A DNA stretch of 64,000 nucleotides from Guadua angustifolia (lineage: Eukaryota > Streptophyta > Magnoliopsida > Poales > Poaceae): positions 45,182,466-45,246,465 of the forward strand of contig CM070512.1 of NCBI GenBank assembly GCA_036346375.1, given 5' to 3'. Of this stretch, positions 49,347 through 62,130 are shown one piece after another. The first letter of the stretch is position 1. Every line of letters begins with the position of its first letter. The position numbers and the translations under genes were made by a program. The notes below the pieces were generated by a model. The model worked only from the letters and a program-made list of their open reading frames with translations, ran no database searches and had not been told where the DNA came from.

Positions 49347-52300
49347 AAAATGAGTCGTCCTCGACTCTGTGTCTTCGATCCAAAGAATGGTGACAAATCG
49401 GCTGACATTGAGCGTAGTACTCACATTGTAATCATCACCGGAAGCTCGATCTTGTATGCATTGTCGTTGATCTTCTCAAGCACTTTGAATGGTCCATCAC
49501 CCGTGGCATCGGCTTAGACTTACGTTTCTCGGAAAAGCGCTCTTTGCGGAGATGTACCCAAACCGGATCACTGGTTCAAACAACATTTTCTTCCTTGTCT
49601 TGTTTGCCTTTTTCGGTAAGTAGCGTGCCTTCTTTTCAATTGCTTCTTTTGTTTTTACGTGAATGGACTTGACTAATTCAGCTAAACCCATTGCATCCAT
49701 ATTAGCTCGTTCTCGAAAAGGAAGTGGCGACAAATCAAGTGGTGTGATTGGTTTAAAGCCATACACTACCTCAAAAGGGCAATATTGAGTTGTTGAGTGA
49801 ACCGCTTGGGTTGTATGCAAATTCAACATGAGGAAGACAATCCTCCCACTCCTTCAAGTTCTTCTTGATCATTGCTCGTAGCAACATGGATGACGTCATG
49901 GTTCACCACCTCCGTTTGGCCATCGGTTTGTGGGTGACAAGTTGAAGAAAATAACAACTTTGTCCCAAGCTTGGCCCACAATGTCTTCCAAAAGTAGCTC
50001 ATGAACTTGACATCACGATCTGAAACAATAGTTCTTGGCATCCCATGCAATCTCACAATCTCCACGAAAAACAAATCGACTATATGTGACGATCATCGCT
50101 CTTGTGACATGGAATAAAATGTGCCATTTTAGAGAACCTATCCACAACCACAAATCAGAATCTCTCCCCTCTTGGTCCTAGGCAATCCTAAAACAAAATC
50201 CATGCTAATATCCTCCCAAGGTGTACTAGGAGCAGGAAGTGGAGTGTACAAACCATGTGGATTAAGTTTTGACTTAGCTTTATGGCATGTCACACATCGT
50301 TGCACAAATCGTTCGACGTCTCGTCGCATTTTTAGCCAATAGAAGTGATCGGACAGAATGGCCATGGTCTTTTCTCTCCCAAAATGTCCTATTAATCCAT
50401 GGGCATGGGATTCTCGCAACAATAGCAAGCGACAGACGAATCTGGAACACATAGCTTGTTAGCACGAAACAAGAACCCATCATGAACATGGAACTTTTCC
50501 CATCCTTTCCTTCAATGCACTTAGAATATGGTTCGCAAACTCATTATCTAAACATATAACTCTTTCAAACTTTCTAAACCGGGGACCTTGATTTCAAGTT
50601 GAGTTAAGAGCACAATCTTGCGAGACAAAGCATCGACCACCACATTCTCCTTACCCTTCTTGTATTTCACAATATATGGAAAAGATTCAATGAATTCCAC
50701 CCATTTGGCATGTCTCTGATTCAGTTTTGATTGGCCTTTCAAATATTTTAAAGCTTCATGATCGAATGTATAATGAATTCTTTAGGCCAAAGATAATGTT
50801 GCCAAGTTTCCAAAACACGAACCAAAGCATACAACTTCTTATCATAAGCAGGATAGTTCAATTAAGCACCACCAAGCTTTTCACTAAAGTATGCTCTTGG
50901 TTTGCCCTCTTGCATCAATACACCACCAATACCTATTCCACTAGCATCACATTCAATTTCAAAAGCTTTAGTGAAATCGGGTAAAACAAGCAATGGTGCT
51001 TCAGTTAAGTGCTTCTTTAATTCAAAAAAGCATTCTCTTGAGCATCTCCCCAAACAAAATCACTTCCTTTCTTGGTTAATTCATTCAAAGGGCTGCAATT
51101 GTGCTAAAATCTTTCACGAATCTACGGTAAAAACCAGAAGACCGTGAAAACTTCTAACTTGACTAACATTTGTCGGTGTAGGCCAATTTTTAATTGATTC
51201 AACTTTTGAGTCATCCACTTCTACCCCATTTCGAGAGACAACGAAACCCAAGAATACAATTTTATCTTGGCAAAATTGCATTTCTCTATGTTTGCAAACA
51301 ACCTTTCACTCTAAGCACTTCCGGCACTTGTCTTAAGTGATTAATGTGTTCTTCAAAGTGTGGTCATAAATTAAGATATCATCAAAATACACTACAACAA
51401 ATTTTCCAATAAATGCTCTCAAAACATGGTTCATTAGCCTCATGAATGTACTAGGTGCATTAGTTAATCCGAATGGCATCACTAACCACTCATACAATCC
51501 AAATTTTGTTTTAAATGTTGTTTTCCATTCGTCCCTTCTTTCATCCTTATTTGATGGTACCCACTACGCAAATCAATTTTAGAGAAAATAACAAGACCAC
51601 TCAATTCATCAAGCATGTCATCCAACCTTGGAATAGGATGGCGATATCTATGATGATGTTGTTAATTGCTCTACAATCTACACACATGCGCCATGTACCA
51701 TCTTTCTTAGGAACTAAAATCACAGGGACAGACACAAGGGCTTAGGCTTTTACATACGTACCCTTTGTTAAGAAGTTCTTGCACTTGGCGTTGAATTTCC
51801 TTTGTTTCTTACGGATTGGGCGATGCGGTGGTCGATTTGGGAGAGAAGCTCTGCACGAGGTCGATTTGATGTTCAATTCCTCGAATAGGTGGGAGACCAG
51901 TAGGTACCTCCATGAAAACACATCATCAAAGTCTGCAAAAGATTTGCAATAGCATTTGGAAGAGAAGTTATGTCGTTAGTGGAAAGTAATGCATCTTTGT
52001 ACAGGAGCACAAAGTACATCAAATGTGTGTTCTCAACCATATTCCTTATCTCGATTTAGTGGCTAACATAACTAGCTTGTTTCCTTCAGTCCCTTTCTTA
52101 CCACTTTCATTTGCCTTGTGGAGAGCACTTGTATTCTTCCTTTCTTTTCCTTAGTACTATCAACGTGTACCTCTTTCTTTTGCATTGTATCGGCATGAAT
52201 TTGAGTAGGAGACATTGGTGAAGAACTATTTCCTTGTTGTTCCACTTGAATGAGTATAGATTTGTGTAACCATTGTGATGACTTGCTCGATCAAATTGCC

Positions 52301-53990
52301 ATGGACGATCGAGTAGCAAGTGACATACCGTCATTGGGACCACATCACATTCCACGATATCACTATACTCACCAATCTTGAAGGGCACTTTCACCATGAA
52401 CTGAATTTTAACTTCACCGATCACTCAACCATTGCACATGATAGGGATGCGGATCTCAAACGACTTCAAACCAAGTTTATCACACATTTCTTTTTTGGCC
52501 AAATTGTGACAACTTCCCCATCAATGATTACCTTACACACACGGTCATTGACCTTTGCTTTGGTGTGAAAAAGGTTGCGCGTTGTTCATGATCTTCCTTT
52601 TCTTTGAACACTCAATATTTTCTTGGTGACAATAAGAGATTGGCCCGATCTCAAAATCACAATAAGTCATCTCATTTTCCTCATTTTCCAAATCAGCAAT
52701 TGGAACATCCTCTTCTTCACTTGCTGATTCATATTCTCCTCCCTCTGTTATAAGCATGGTGCGGTTGTTTGGGCAATCCTTGGCGATATGGCCTCTCCTA
52801 AGCACTTGAAGCATTGAATGGCACTACTCTTCATTTGTAGATCCCACGAAAGAAGTAGCACTAGCTATTGTACCATGCTTAGTATTTGTAGTAGATGGCA
52901 CTTTTCCACTTCAAGCTTCATGAGAACTGGGAGCAATACTTGCACTAGAAGTGTTAGCACGAAAAGAATTGAAGCAAGGAAGTGGGTTTACCAGCAGTCT
53001 TTGAGCGAGGAGCAAATGAAGAAGTTCTTGTAATTTTGGTGTCTTGTTGCACTTGTCTTTCAGCTTTGGTTGCTTGATGCACTAACTCCACCACATTGCC
53101 ATAATGTTGAAATTCAGTGATGCGCTTGATGGGGTGGTTCAAACCAGCAAGGAATCGTACCATAGTTTGCTCTTCATGTTCATATACATTAGCACGGATC
53201 ATGGCTATCTCCATCTCCTTATAGTACTCATCCACCGCGACTTCCTTGCTTCAATCCCGCAACTTATCAAATAGATCACGTTTGTAATGTCGAGGAACAA
53301 ACCTTGCTCGCATTTCAACCTTCATCTCAACCCACGATGCAATGGGATTATCGCCATGTTCTACTCTTTGGCTCTGAATTTGTTCCCACCAAATCGATGC
53401 ATAATCATCAAATTCAAGAGAGGCCATTGCAAGTTTCTTTTCTTCAATGTAGTTGTGCGATCGAAAGATCTTATCAACTTTTAGTTCCCAAGTCAAGTAG
53501 TCTTGAGATTATTCGTGCACCGCAAATTTAGGCATAGAAAACTTAAGTTTACCAAACCTTTCTTCCTCGGGACGATTGTTGTTGTTGTGGTTATGTCGTT
53601 GATTTGCGTTCTTGCTGGCGGAAAATTGACATGAATGGGCTCAAATGCGGCTCCTCCACAACCCATGCCACGACCACGCCCCTTCCATGATTATTATCAT
53701 CACCCCTTGCGAGCCTAGCGGTGGATGGTTCACATTAGCGACCACGAGCCCTTCGTGCGGCGGCTTCCTCATCGGTCTCATCTAGCAAAGGTTCTTGTTG
53801 ACTTGTGGTCGTAGTTGCCGTACAATGTCGCGAACTATGTTGGTGTGGAGTACGTTCAATTGTTGATTCACTTCAATTTGAAGATCTTGTATGGAGTTAT
53901 TCAATTCTTCTCGTGGTGATCATTGCCAAGGTTGAACTCTCGTAGTAAAGTGTCTCTCAAAGTACAATATTCAGTCCAATTTATTGGAGC
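49347..53990 (-). pseudogene. Ty3/gypsy gag-pol polyprotein, frameshifted
   Basis: From upstream to downstream on the minus strand: a gag domain (around 53496-53251, YASIWWEQIQ, continued in the 53235-52954 frame), a CCHC zinc knuckle near 52814-52750 interrupted by a frameshift, an aspartic-protease-like segment (52424-52107), reverse transcriptase with the YFDDIL catalytic motif near 51365-51395, an RNase H-like part (51053-50862, IECDASGIGIGG), integrase zinc finger (50452-50280, CVTCHKAKS) and integrase core with its acidic residues in DISMDFVLGLP, IVSDRDVKF and HPQTDGQTEVVN. The integrase tail lies at 49829-49347. Stops and shifts separate the blocks, so no complete protein is made. Confidence 0.88.
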
Positions 53991-55223
53991 ATCCGAGCAC
54001 GCCAATCATTCTCATTGTCGCCTTGACTGACATGGTTAGTTGTGCAAAAAACAAGAGTAACAAAACAATATAATGTGTGGAGAATTCTCTCAACCTCACT
54101 TATCCTTACAACCAAGTTCTTACTTACCCTTTGCTTTGATTGATAGAGGAGTTCACACTTGAGTGGTGAGGTAACACAATGGGAGGTTAAGCGAACTCAA
54201 AGCTGAGATTAAAGCACACAACAGTTTGTATGTGGAGTTTGGAAGGAAAATGTATGCACTACACAATCTGAATTCTTGATATTGTTTAGTTAAGTAAATA
54301 TGCAAGTAAGAACACAATGTCTAGTTGCTGGAAACAAGATATAAGAGATGAACACAGACAACTCACACGCAAAGATGATGGAACCAAATTGCAATCAAAG
54401 GAGTGAGCTAGAACAAGATATGAGACATCACAAAAGCAGCTCTATTGCATTGGTTATAGAAAGACACTAGTGGCTGCAATTGATGAACTAGGGTACAAGA
54501 TTGCACAACAAGAATGAGTTTCTCACAGCAGTGCAAATAATTTGAAACTTTTCTTCTTTACACCTCTTTTTTTAGCTACCAACCAGCCCAAAGCCTTCTT
54601 TTTTTTCTCTCTTTTGCTCTTTTGTTTGAATGGTCGTACTCTTGATTTGATAAAGACTCACAACTTTTCTTTTGATTTGTTGCAACCGTGTGATTGAGGG
54701 ATATGAGTGCAGCCCTAAGCAACAGATTAGCTAGTCTTGATGGGTGCAAAGTATTCTCAAATGACAGATTGGCTATCAAAGGAGATCTACTAATTTTCGG
54801 AACTCGAACAGCGGCAAGGTTCAAGTCTATGTTCGACCAAATTCTAGGCAGAATTAGCAAATGTTGTCTATACCAAAGTTGTAGAGAATTTCATGAGCTT
54901 TTGAAAAAGTACAAGAACGCAAAGATCCAAGTTCGTATGTGGGAGTTATGGCCAAAACACTACACTGGACAGATTGGCTCAAAAAGTGACGCGAAGAAAG
55001 ACGAACAGTTTTCAGCAACAAATACACGATTCTATGGATCAAAACTTAGCAAAACGCACAAGAATAACAGATTGGAGACTAAGGTTCAATATTTTGTGAG
55101 GCAAGTTTTCAGATTAGGAAAGAAAACGAAATCCTAACCAAGGGATGATATTTTTGTGTGGCAATTTTACGGAATATGGTGAAAGTAAATCTACAACTAA
55201 GGATAAAGATTCTACCGTGACAA
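53991..55223 (-). other. Retrotransposon 5' leader
   Basis: The roughly 1.2-kb region between the primer-binding site and gag. The plus-strand frame at 54694-55137 has no known domain, lies opposite to the element and looks like chance. I see no extra gene. Confidence 0.5.
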
Positions 55224-55241
55224 CCGGAGCTCACGATACCA
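55224..55241 (-). promoter_or_regulatory. Primer-binding site
   Basis: Two bases inside the right LTR the minus strand reads TGGTATCGTGAGCTCCGG. The first seven bases match the complement of the initiator Met-tRNA 3' end; the rest is a weaker match. Confidence 0.55.
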
Positions 55242-55243
55242 AA

Positions 55244-56134
55244 TGATACGAGGGTGCCCGACCTTCACGGCGTAGAATCAAAGATACACATGAAACTCGA
55301 CGAAGTTGGTGTGGCTATCTGTTGCCGTGCAAACAACTCGCAACACCGAAGTTCGCCCAACCTCCAGAAGATGATTCCACTCGACCACGTCAAGCGGATA
55401 CAATCCTCGCTGCAATCACAAGAGCTTGCAAGAACAACGGAAGGAATGCATAATCTCGAGTTTATTCATAGGTGGCTAGAATACCCAAGAACATGCATAT
55501 AGCGAGATCTGTTTGTAGTTTCAAAATGGTCTAAAAATTCCTTCACAAAGGGTGCCTTCTACATATAAGAGAGGAGGAGAGGAAGACAAAGGGGTCTTGG
55601 ACAAGCTCAGTCGCAGCACAAAGGCCCAAGACAAGACATAATGGTGGCGCAAACACCCAACACATTGGAATCTGTTTCGACCGCCATATTAAACTGATGA
55701 TATCTTCGTGCTCGAATGAATTTAAGAGTGAGGCTGGATCCATTTGAAAGATGAAGAGACAAGCTTTCAAAGCTGTGGTCAAACACTCCAATTGGACTCC
55801 GTTTGCATTATCTGCACACGTTTTCTCCAGACCAGTCCTTTGGAGGCCGAACCGAGTTCTTTTGCATTCACATCTTGTATGTTGACTTGTCCATGGTTCT
55901 CTTGGTCTTCCCTAAGATGTTCACACCTTCTCACATTGTCTTCATCTGGGAGAATAATGAAATTACTTGCATTAGGTAGCAGTGATTATCACAAGTAATA
56001 TAATTCTTACAAAAAGCGAGTTCACTGTTGATTGATTTGTTTAGCACGAGCGTGTTATTGGTCCTTGAAAATGATTTGGGGTCTCATGAACAGCACTAGG
56101 GAAGGGCATCGCGATCGTTATGCTGCCCGTATCA
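55244..56134 (-). repeat. Right LTR (5' LTR of the element), 891 bp
   Basis: Direct copy of the left LTR, highly similar along most of its length, which implies a fairly recent insertion. It is next to the primer-binding site, so transcription would start here on the minus strand. Confidence 0.92.
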
Positions 56135-56159
56135 TGTTTGGTACGGAATTTCCCATTTA

Positions 56160-57605
56160 AGGGCCAACTAAAAGGTTTTTGACTCAAAACTTTTTGAACA
56201 AATTAAAAAAGTTTTTTTGAGTCGAAACTTTCGAACCAAAACTTTTAATCAAAAGTTTTGAACCAAATTGAAATTTCCTGAGCTGTAACTCTCCGAATTC
56301 AAACTTTTTTGAGCGATTCAAATTTTTACGAGTTGATAATTTTTAATTTGAAATTTCTAAAATTGAAATTATGCCTAGTTAAAAAAATTTTGAGTTGAAA
56401 TTTCCAGAGTTTAATTTATTCTATTTGAAAAAAAAATTCAAGTTGGATTTTTCAAGTTGAAAATTCATATCTCAAATTTTCAAAGTTAATTTTTTTGATT
56501 TGAAATTCTTGTGTAAGAGAGGAAGGAAGGGTTGGGTGAAGTGAGTAGGGAAGTTAGAAGAGGGAAGAGTTGAGGTGGATAGAGAAGGTGACAGATGGCA
56601 TCCTAAAAGATTGTTCTTAAATATTTTAGTTTGAGGGTAACCTCAAGCTAGTCATACCCTAGTTTATAATATTGTTTTCAGAATTGGTAATTTGAAGAAG
56701 TCCTCATCAGATCTTTGGTGAGGACACCCTCTCGTTGTGATATATGGCATCACCTCCTTCCTTAACTCATTTCCCTGTCGCCTCAAAGGCTCTTTGGCCA
56801 TGACACTTGGCGGCATCCACTTAATCCCACTTTTCTCCCACATTTCCTTATCCTCAAACTCAGAAAAAAATTTATGTTTTCAAATTTCCCCCAAAGTTTT
56901 TGAATAAGAAGTATTTTACCTTTTTGAATGTTTTTGAATCAAAATTTTTTGGATCAAAACTTTTCAAACTAATAGTTTTTTAGTCGAAAATTTTCAAGCA
57001 GAAAGTTTTTTGAGTCAAATAGTTTCATTGAAACTTTTCAAATCTAAAGTTTTTTACCCAAAATGTTTCAATTTGAAAAAATTTTAAGTCGAAACTTTTT
57101 GAGCTGGAACTTTTCAGATAAAAATTTTTGAACCAAAAAAATTTTAATCGGAAGTGTTTGTAATTTCTCATTCTGAAATTTCCCTACTTGGAATTTTCTG
57201 ATTTGAAATTTCTCAATTTGAAAGTTCTTGGTTTGAATTTTCACAATTGAAAGTTCCTAATTTAAATTTTCCCAAGTTGAAAATTTTTCATTTGAAATTT
57301 CTAGAGTTGAAATTTTGCCTAGTTAGAAATTTTTCGAGTTGAATTTGTTTCGATTTATAAAAGTTTTCAAGTTTAATTTTTCTGAATTAATTTTTTTAGT
57401 TGAAACTTCCTCTTATAAATTTTCAAAGTTGAAATTTTTTATTTGAAATTTTTGTGTAAGAGAGGAAGGAAAGGTGTAGGTGAAGTAAGTAGGGAAGAAG
57501 GAAGAGCGAAGTGTGGTGGTGGATAGGGAAGATGTCACGTGGCATTCTAAAATAGTGTGCTTAAATATTTTAGTTTGAGGGTAACCTCAAACTAGTAGTA
57601 CCGTA
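56160..57605. repeat. Low-complexity AAACTTTT/GAAATTT sequence in a 943-bp tandem duplication
   Basis: The region is built from short words such as TTTTGAGTCAAAACTTTT and GTTGAAATTTC. A distinctive end segment (GTGTAAGAGAGGAAGGAA to TTTGAGGGTAACCTCAA) occurs at 56511-56655 and again at 57454-57592, a spacing of about 943 bases. Non-coding. It begins almost at the retrotransposon target site, so the retrotransposon landed at its edge. Confidence 0.65.
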
Positions 57606-57740
57606 TTGTTTTTGCGATACTATTACAAAGTCAAATATGGCTTTGTATCATGGGCGCTTGAAATGTATAATTGGTTCCTTTATTAGCTGAACTCAAACTA
57701 ACATTTATCTTGGATATAGATCAGCAGTCGCATGAGTAAG

Positions 57741-57823
57741 AGCCCGCTTGGATGAGGGAAATTTTCCGGATTCCTGTAGGAATTAAACTGTTCCTTGCGA
57801 AAATGTGCAATCCAAACAAGGCC
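57741..57823. mobile_element. Very short MITE-like element
   Basis: GCCCGCTTGGATGAGG near the left end and, in reverse complement, AGGCCTTGTTTGGATTGC at the right end form imperfect inverted repeats around about 50 bases. Its ends resemble the GTTTGGAT type common in grass MITEs. Confidence 0.4.
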
Positions 57824-58261
57824 TAAATTTATGCTCCTCGCAACTTTGAATTTTCTACTGAGAGAGACCTGTTAGCAACGGCCATGATTACCTCCACCGT
57901 ACACTAGAGATCTTGTTGGTGGCCGTTCAACGAGAAGAACAAGATGCAGCATGTTTTTCTCGCAGAAAGAAAAAGGATTCATCCTGTTTCAAAAAGAAAA
58001 AAAGAAAAGAGATTCAGGCAGTTTTATCTGCTATCGTAGGCATTAAAATTGTACCATGCATCAACTAGCTAATTAATTATAATCTCTTGCATACTCCCAA
58101 GGTACGCATGCATGACCTGACCCTGGAATCCCTGCGAAGCAAAGCTTTTCCAAATGCTCTCTGTCACTCGGAGAACAAATGTGCATGGGATGTTTAAGGT
58201 AGGAGTACTTAAAGGGATATATCCAGTGTAATCATAATTTTGATGCAATCACTGTACAATC

Positions 58262-58348
58262 CAACTAAGAAAAATTTAAAAAATTTTGAAAAAAAATCAT
58301 AGATATACATCTCATCTTACCCCATCTACGTATAAAATTTCATGATCA
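58262..58348. mobile_element. Partial copy of the 9.03-kb foldback MITE
   Basis: The sequence from CCAACTAAGAAAAATTTAAA through ACCCCATCTACGTATAAAA to TCATGATCAAATTCG aligns base by base with the left arm at 9065-9160. The right arm is missing, so it does not fold on itself. Confidence 0.7.
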
Positions 58349-58800
58349 AATTCGCACATACCCTTCTCTCCCAACCCGTACCCTCTCAAGCCCCACCTCA
58401 CCCAGGGCCCGCGCAGTCCGGGCCCATTGGTCAGACACAATGCGAGTTCTGCACGGGGTGAACGGCCGCGGAGCGCTACGGGCCAGCTAATTTAATCCGT
58501 GACACCTCAGCGTGCTAATCGCGACGGAACTGATTAGGGGAGCGAGGTGGTAATTACGCCCGCGCCCCGTCGCGCGGAGGAAGATCGCGACCGTTGAACT
58601 GGAAACTGGCGGACGGGATCACGAGGCCTGGGGTTCTAGGACACATCAGTGCGGGCGCTTTCGAAGTCCGCAGGTTTTGGCGCCGTGCGGTGGATCGCGG
58701 ATCCTCTGCGCGCGGCTGCTTGGCGCTTGCTTCCTGTGCCGACGGCAACAAAATCCGGCTCACTTCAAAGCAAAAATTTATCTGTCGAGCGAGCAGTGGT

Positions 58801-59420
58801 AACTTACATATCCACAATGGCTATGGATGAACTAACAATTATGAAGATTAGTGGTACGGTTTGACCTTTTGAATTGGCAAAAAAGATTGTGTCTTAAGAA
58901 GGAATTAATGGAAATCAGGGAGTTTTCTTCTTATGATCCGTATGTATAGTTTGTCTTACACTCTTGCCAGCTAATTTTTGAGGAAGCAATGAGCTATTGC
59001 AAGTCACTTCAAAGGGAAGGAGATCTTTTTGTTTTTGCCTCCTATGCAAACATCGGGACCATTTTAAAGTTGTACAAATATTAAAACATAAGTGAAAGAT
59101 GGATGCTAATTACTTACCCTATCGTTTGCTTCAAGATTTACTCAACTTGTATCAGGAAGGAACGTATGGAAGCACCACTCAAATTTTCATGTGTTCCTCT
59201 TCTGTAAGAGATGATACTGAGTGGTTGAGTTTTTCACATCCTCAATGGCTATAGATTAACTAATAATTATTATGACAAAAGGTACAATTCTAACTGTTGG
59301 ATTGGTAACAAAAATTGAGTGTTAAGAAAGAATTAATGGGAATTAGGGAGGAGTTTTCTTATGATCCGTACATATTATTTGTCTTGCACTCTTGCCATCT
59401 AATTTTTCATGGAGGCAACT
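58801..59420. repeat. Direct duplication, period about 428 bp
   Basis: ATCCACAATGGCTATGGATGAACTAA at 58810 and CATCCTCAATGGCTATAGATTAACTAA at 59238 head two diverged copies that also share GAATTAATGG, TTATGATCCGTA and CTCTTGCCA. Age and origin are unknown; no coding. Confidence 0.6.
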
Positions 59421-60950
59421 AGAATTATTTCAGGTCGCTCAAACGTAATGGCGAAAAAGACACTTTCTTTTCATTCAGGACCCCCGGCCCATACTTGATG
59501 TCATTCAATTTCTGTTGTTTTTTCTACGGGAAGTAGTTATACACAACCACACATGGTCCTGATGTCCTATGCTTTGAAGAAACCACTACAATCCAAATTA
59601 GGCGTACAAACCATACCAATTTTTTCTTTATTCTGTGGTGGGAAACATTGATTTATAAAGCAATTTTTTTCCTAAAACAAATAATGGCATACATTGCGTA
59701 GGGGATTTCTGCCATGGATCCTTTATCATTGCATGACTATAGCACCATACATTGTTTTTTCTCAATTATTGGATAAAAAGGTAATTCTCATGGAGGATCA
59801 TCATAATGTAGGAAATGACACTAAAATTGTTTTTTTTAATCGAAGCACATGATGTTAGCCTTTGGTTTCTTTTACTCCTCAGTTCTTTTTAAGTGATATT
59901 TTTAGCTTTTAATGGTCTATAAGATGTGATTTTGACCGTTTCTTTGGAACTTTATATTATTATATACTAATAAAATTTTTACATTATGAAAGCATTTTTT
60001 ATTTATAAATCTAATGATATAGCTTCTATGTAGCCAGTCTAGATTGTTTTAAACATATCAATGATCAAACTTTAAAAATTTAACGCACAAATTCTAGAGC
60101 ACCACTAAAAAAGAACAGAATGAGTATCTAATTGCTAAAAATAAGATAACAACGGACCATCATTCAATTCTATCACTACCATATTAATATGGTATATTGG
60201 TACATGTTCATATTCGGACGGTGAGGTGGGAGTTGGAGCGCCATCAAACAATCCTTTTCAGATGAATCTTCGAGCGATCTGATGCTATGAAATGTGGGTA
60301 CATAACTTTTGGCACTGGATAGCTTGGGTTTCATGGGCAATTTTTTTCTTTTCACAAAAACATAGTTTTGACCACTAATTTCTATTATAATATATTTATA
60401 AACCAAATAAAATTATAATATTATGAAAGTACATTTCGAGAAAAATTTGTAATATTATGAAAGTACAATTCAAGAAAACTTTATACATATAATTTTTATG
60501 TATCTAATTTAAATATTTAAAAATATATTAATAGTTAAAATTTTAAAAGTTCAATCGCAACAACTTCCAAAATGATAGCTATTTGTGCTGAAAGAATACA
60601 TTTTTTTCCCGAGTGTTTCCGTAGGAAATTAAACTGACAATGTCCTTTCCAAGTGACTGACGTCAGAGCACCGGAAATGATTCCTCAGGTGGATTCGTTC
60701 GTCGCTCGTGCGCATCAAACTCTTTTTTAAAACATCTTTGGAGGACGACGTTGATCAAATCCAAAGCAATTTGCAACTTTTTGACCCTTCGGCGAGAGTT
60801 CAGGCGACTGTGTTGAGCATTTTTTTTTTATTTTTGTCCATTTATTTGAGTTCTAGTTTCACAATTAACAAGCGCACGCTACAATGGCAGAATCTAAATT
60901 TCCACCAAGCACATGCAGGGTCAGGGTTAACAAAATCGTGATTTCACATG
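59421..60950. other. AT-rich intergenic, no gene recognised
   Basis: Two related stretches near 59940-60080 and 60380-60560 share TATTATGAAAGCA or TATTATGAAAGTAC and TAATTTTTATGTA words. No domain or RNA gene is visible. Confidence 0.35.
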
Positions 60951-61054
60951 TATCAAAGCGGCTCTGTAATAAAAATTGCTAGGTAAACCGGTGGAGTTCA
61001 AATGCAAATTGAAAGAATACGAAAAATTCAAAAAAATATAAAAAAGTGTGTTTT

Positions 61055-61370
61055 TTTGTGTGAGGTCCTAAGACAATGCTAAGGATGCTGTAAAATTTTT
61101 AGATGATTACCATATCGTGCATTAAAAAAAATCTGATAGTGCTACTGTCTTTTTATATATTATTCTATTTTTTTATTTTATAGGGGGTAATAAATGAAGT
61201 ATAATCTTTTTGAAATTTTTTGTGAGGTTCAGAGGCAATGCTAATGATTCTATAAAATTTTTAGATGCTAATCAGACTTATGTATTTTTTAATTTCTAAA
61301 AGTGTTACTATCTTTGTATATCCTCTTCTTTTTTTTTATTTTCTAGGGGTAATAAATGAAGTCTAATATT
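61055..61370. repeat. Diverged tandem duplication of about 180 bp
   Basis: AGGTCCTAAGACAATGCTAA (61061) and AGGTTCAGAGGCAATGCTAA (61225) begin two copies that both contain TAAAATTTTTAGATG and end with AGGGG(G)TAATAAATGAAGT. The following 61620-61720 is a run of GAAAATCG/CAAAAATCAG words. Confidence 0.6.
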
Positions 61371-62092
61371 TCTAAAAATTTTAATACATGATCTTTGGGA
61401 ATCCTTTATGGTACCATTAAAATTTAAGAGCACGATCAAGTTTATAAATTTTATAAAAATCAGAAGTGTTTCTATGCCTTTTCATTAATTGTTGTTTTTG
61501 ATTTTCTTGAAGCTCTAAATGAATTCAAAATTATTAAAATTTCTCTAAGGTGATTTGTAGATTATTTTGGATTTTTATAATTTTTTTTCTAATTTTTGTA
61601 ATTTTTTATAATTTTCCTTAGGTGTGCTGAAAATCGAAAATAATCGCTTGAAAATCGATCGATAATCGAAGAAAACCAGTTGAAAATCAGCAAAAACCGC
61701 TCAAAAATCAGTAAAATTGCTTGATTTTCTATTTTTTCACCGTTGTTTTTACCGCCAAGTTCAAAATTTTTGAATTCAAACTTCTTCATTTTTGACCCGT
61801 TTTTGCTAAAATAAAAAATAAAAAATCAAGCAAAAATCGAAAAAACGATTTTGTGAACCCTGTGCATGGTACCTTTTCAAGATCTAGATATATAGGGCAT
61901 CCAGCCAAACACATTGATCTGTCTACTTCGAACACATGAATTTTGTACTCCATTCGTTCTCGAATATACGTTATTCTAGCTTTCAAGTTTTGTTTTGATA
62001 CATGTCATTATACAATTTTGATGCGATTTTTTTTCTTTTTTTCTTCTATACTTGTTCCTTTAGCTTTTTTCAATATCATTTACTACCCATAA

Positions 62093-62130
62093 GCAGGGGC
62101 GGATCCAGGAAAATTGGTCACCGGGTTCAT
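62093..62130 (+). repeat. Truncated hAT terminus
   Basis: CAGGGGCGGATCCAGGAAAA is the typical left end of TTF/ZMYM1-type hAT elements. No matching right end occurs before the window stops. Confidence 0.4.

Larger units (their letters stand above)
48438..56134 (-). mobile_element. Ty3/gypsy LTR retrotransposon, 7.7 kb, with 5-bp TSD
   Basis: Two direct LTRs (48438-49333 and 55244-56134) start TGATACGAGG and end CCCGTATCA, giving a short terminal inverted repeat TGATACG/CGTATCA. The flanking 5-bp TSD is TGTTT on both sides (48433-48437 and 56135-56139). The element is read on the minus strand, with the primer-binding site inside the right LTR and the polypurine tract inside the left LTR. Domain order gag, protease, reverse transcriptase, RNase H, integrase identifies Ty3/gypsy. 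I see no chromodomain at the integrase end. The frames are broken. Confidence 0.93.

Noticed and set aside
54694..55137. 147-aa plus-strand gene
   Set aside because: It lies in the retrotransposon leader on the opposite strand, with no domain or promoter.
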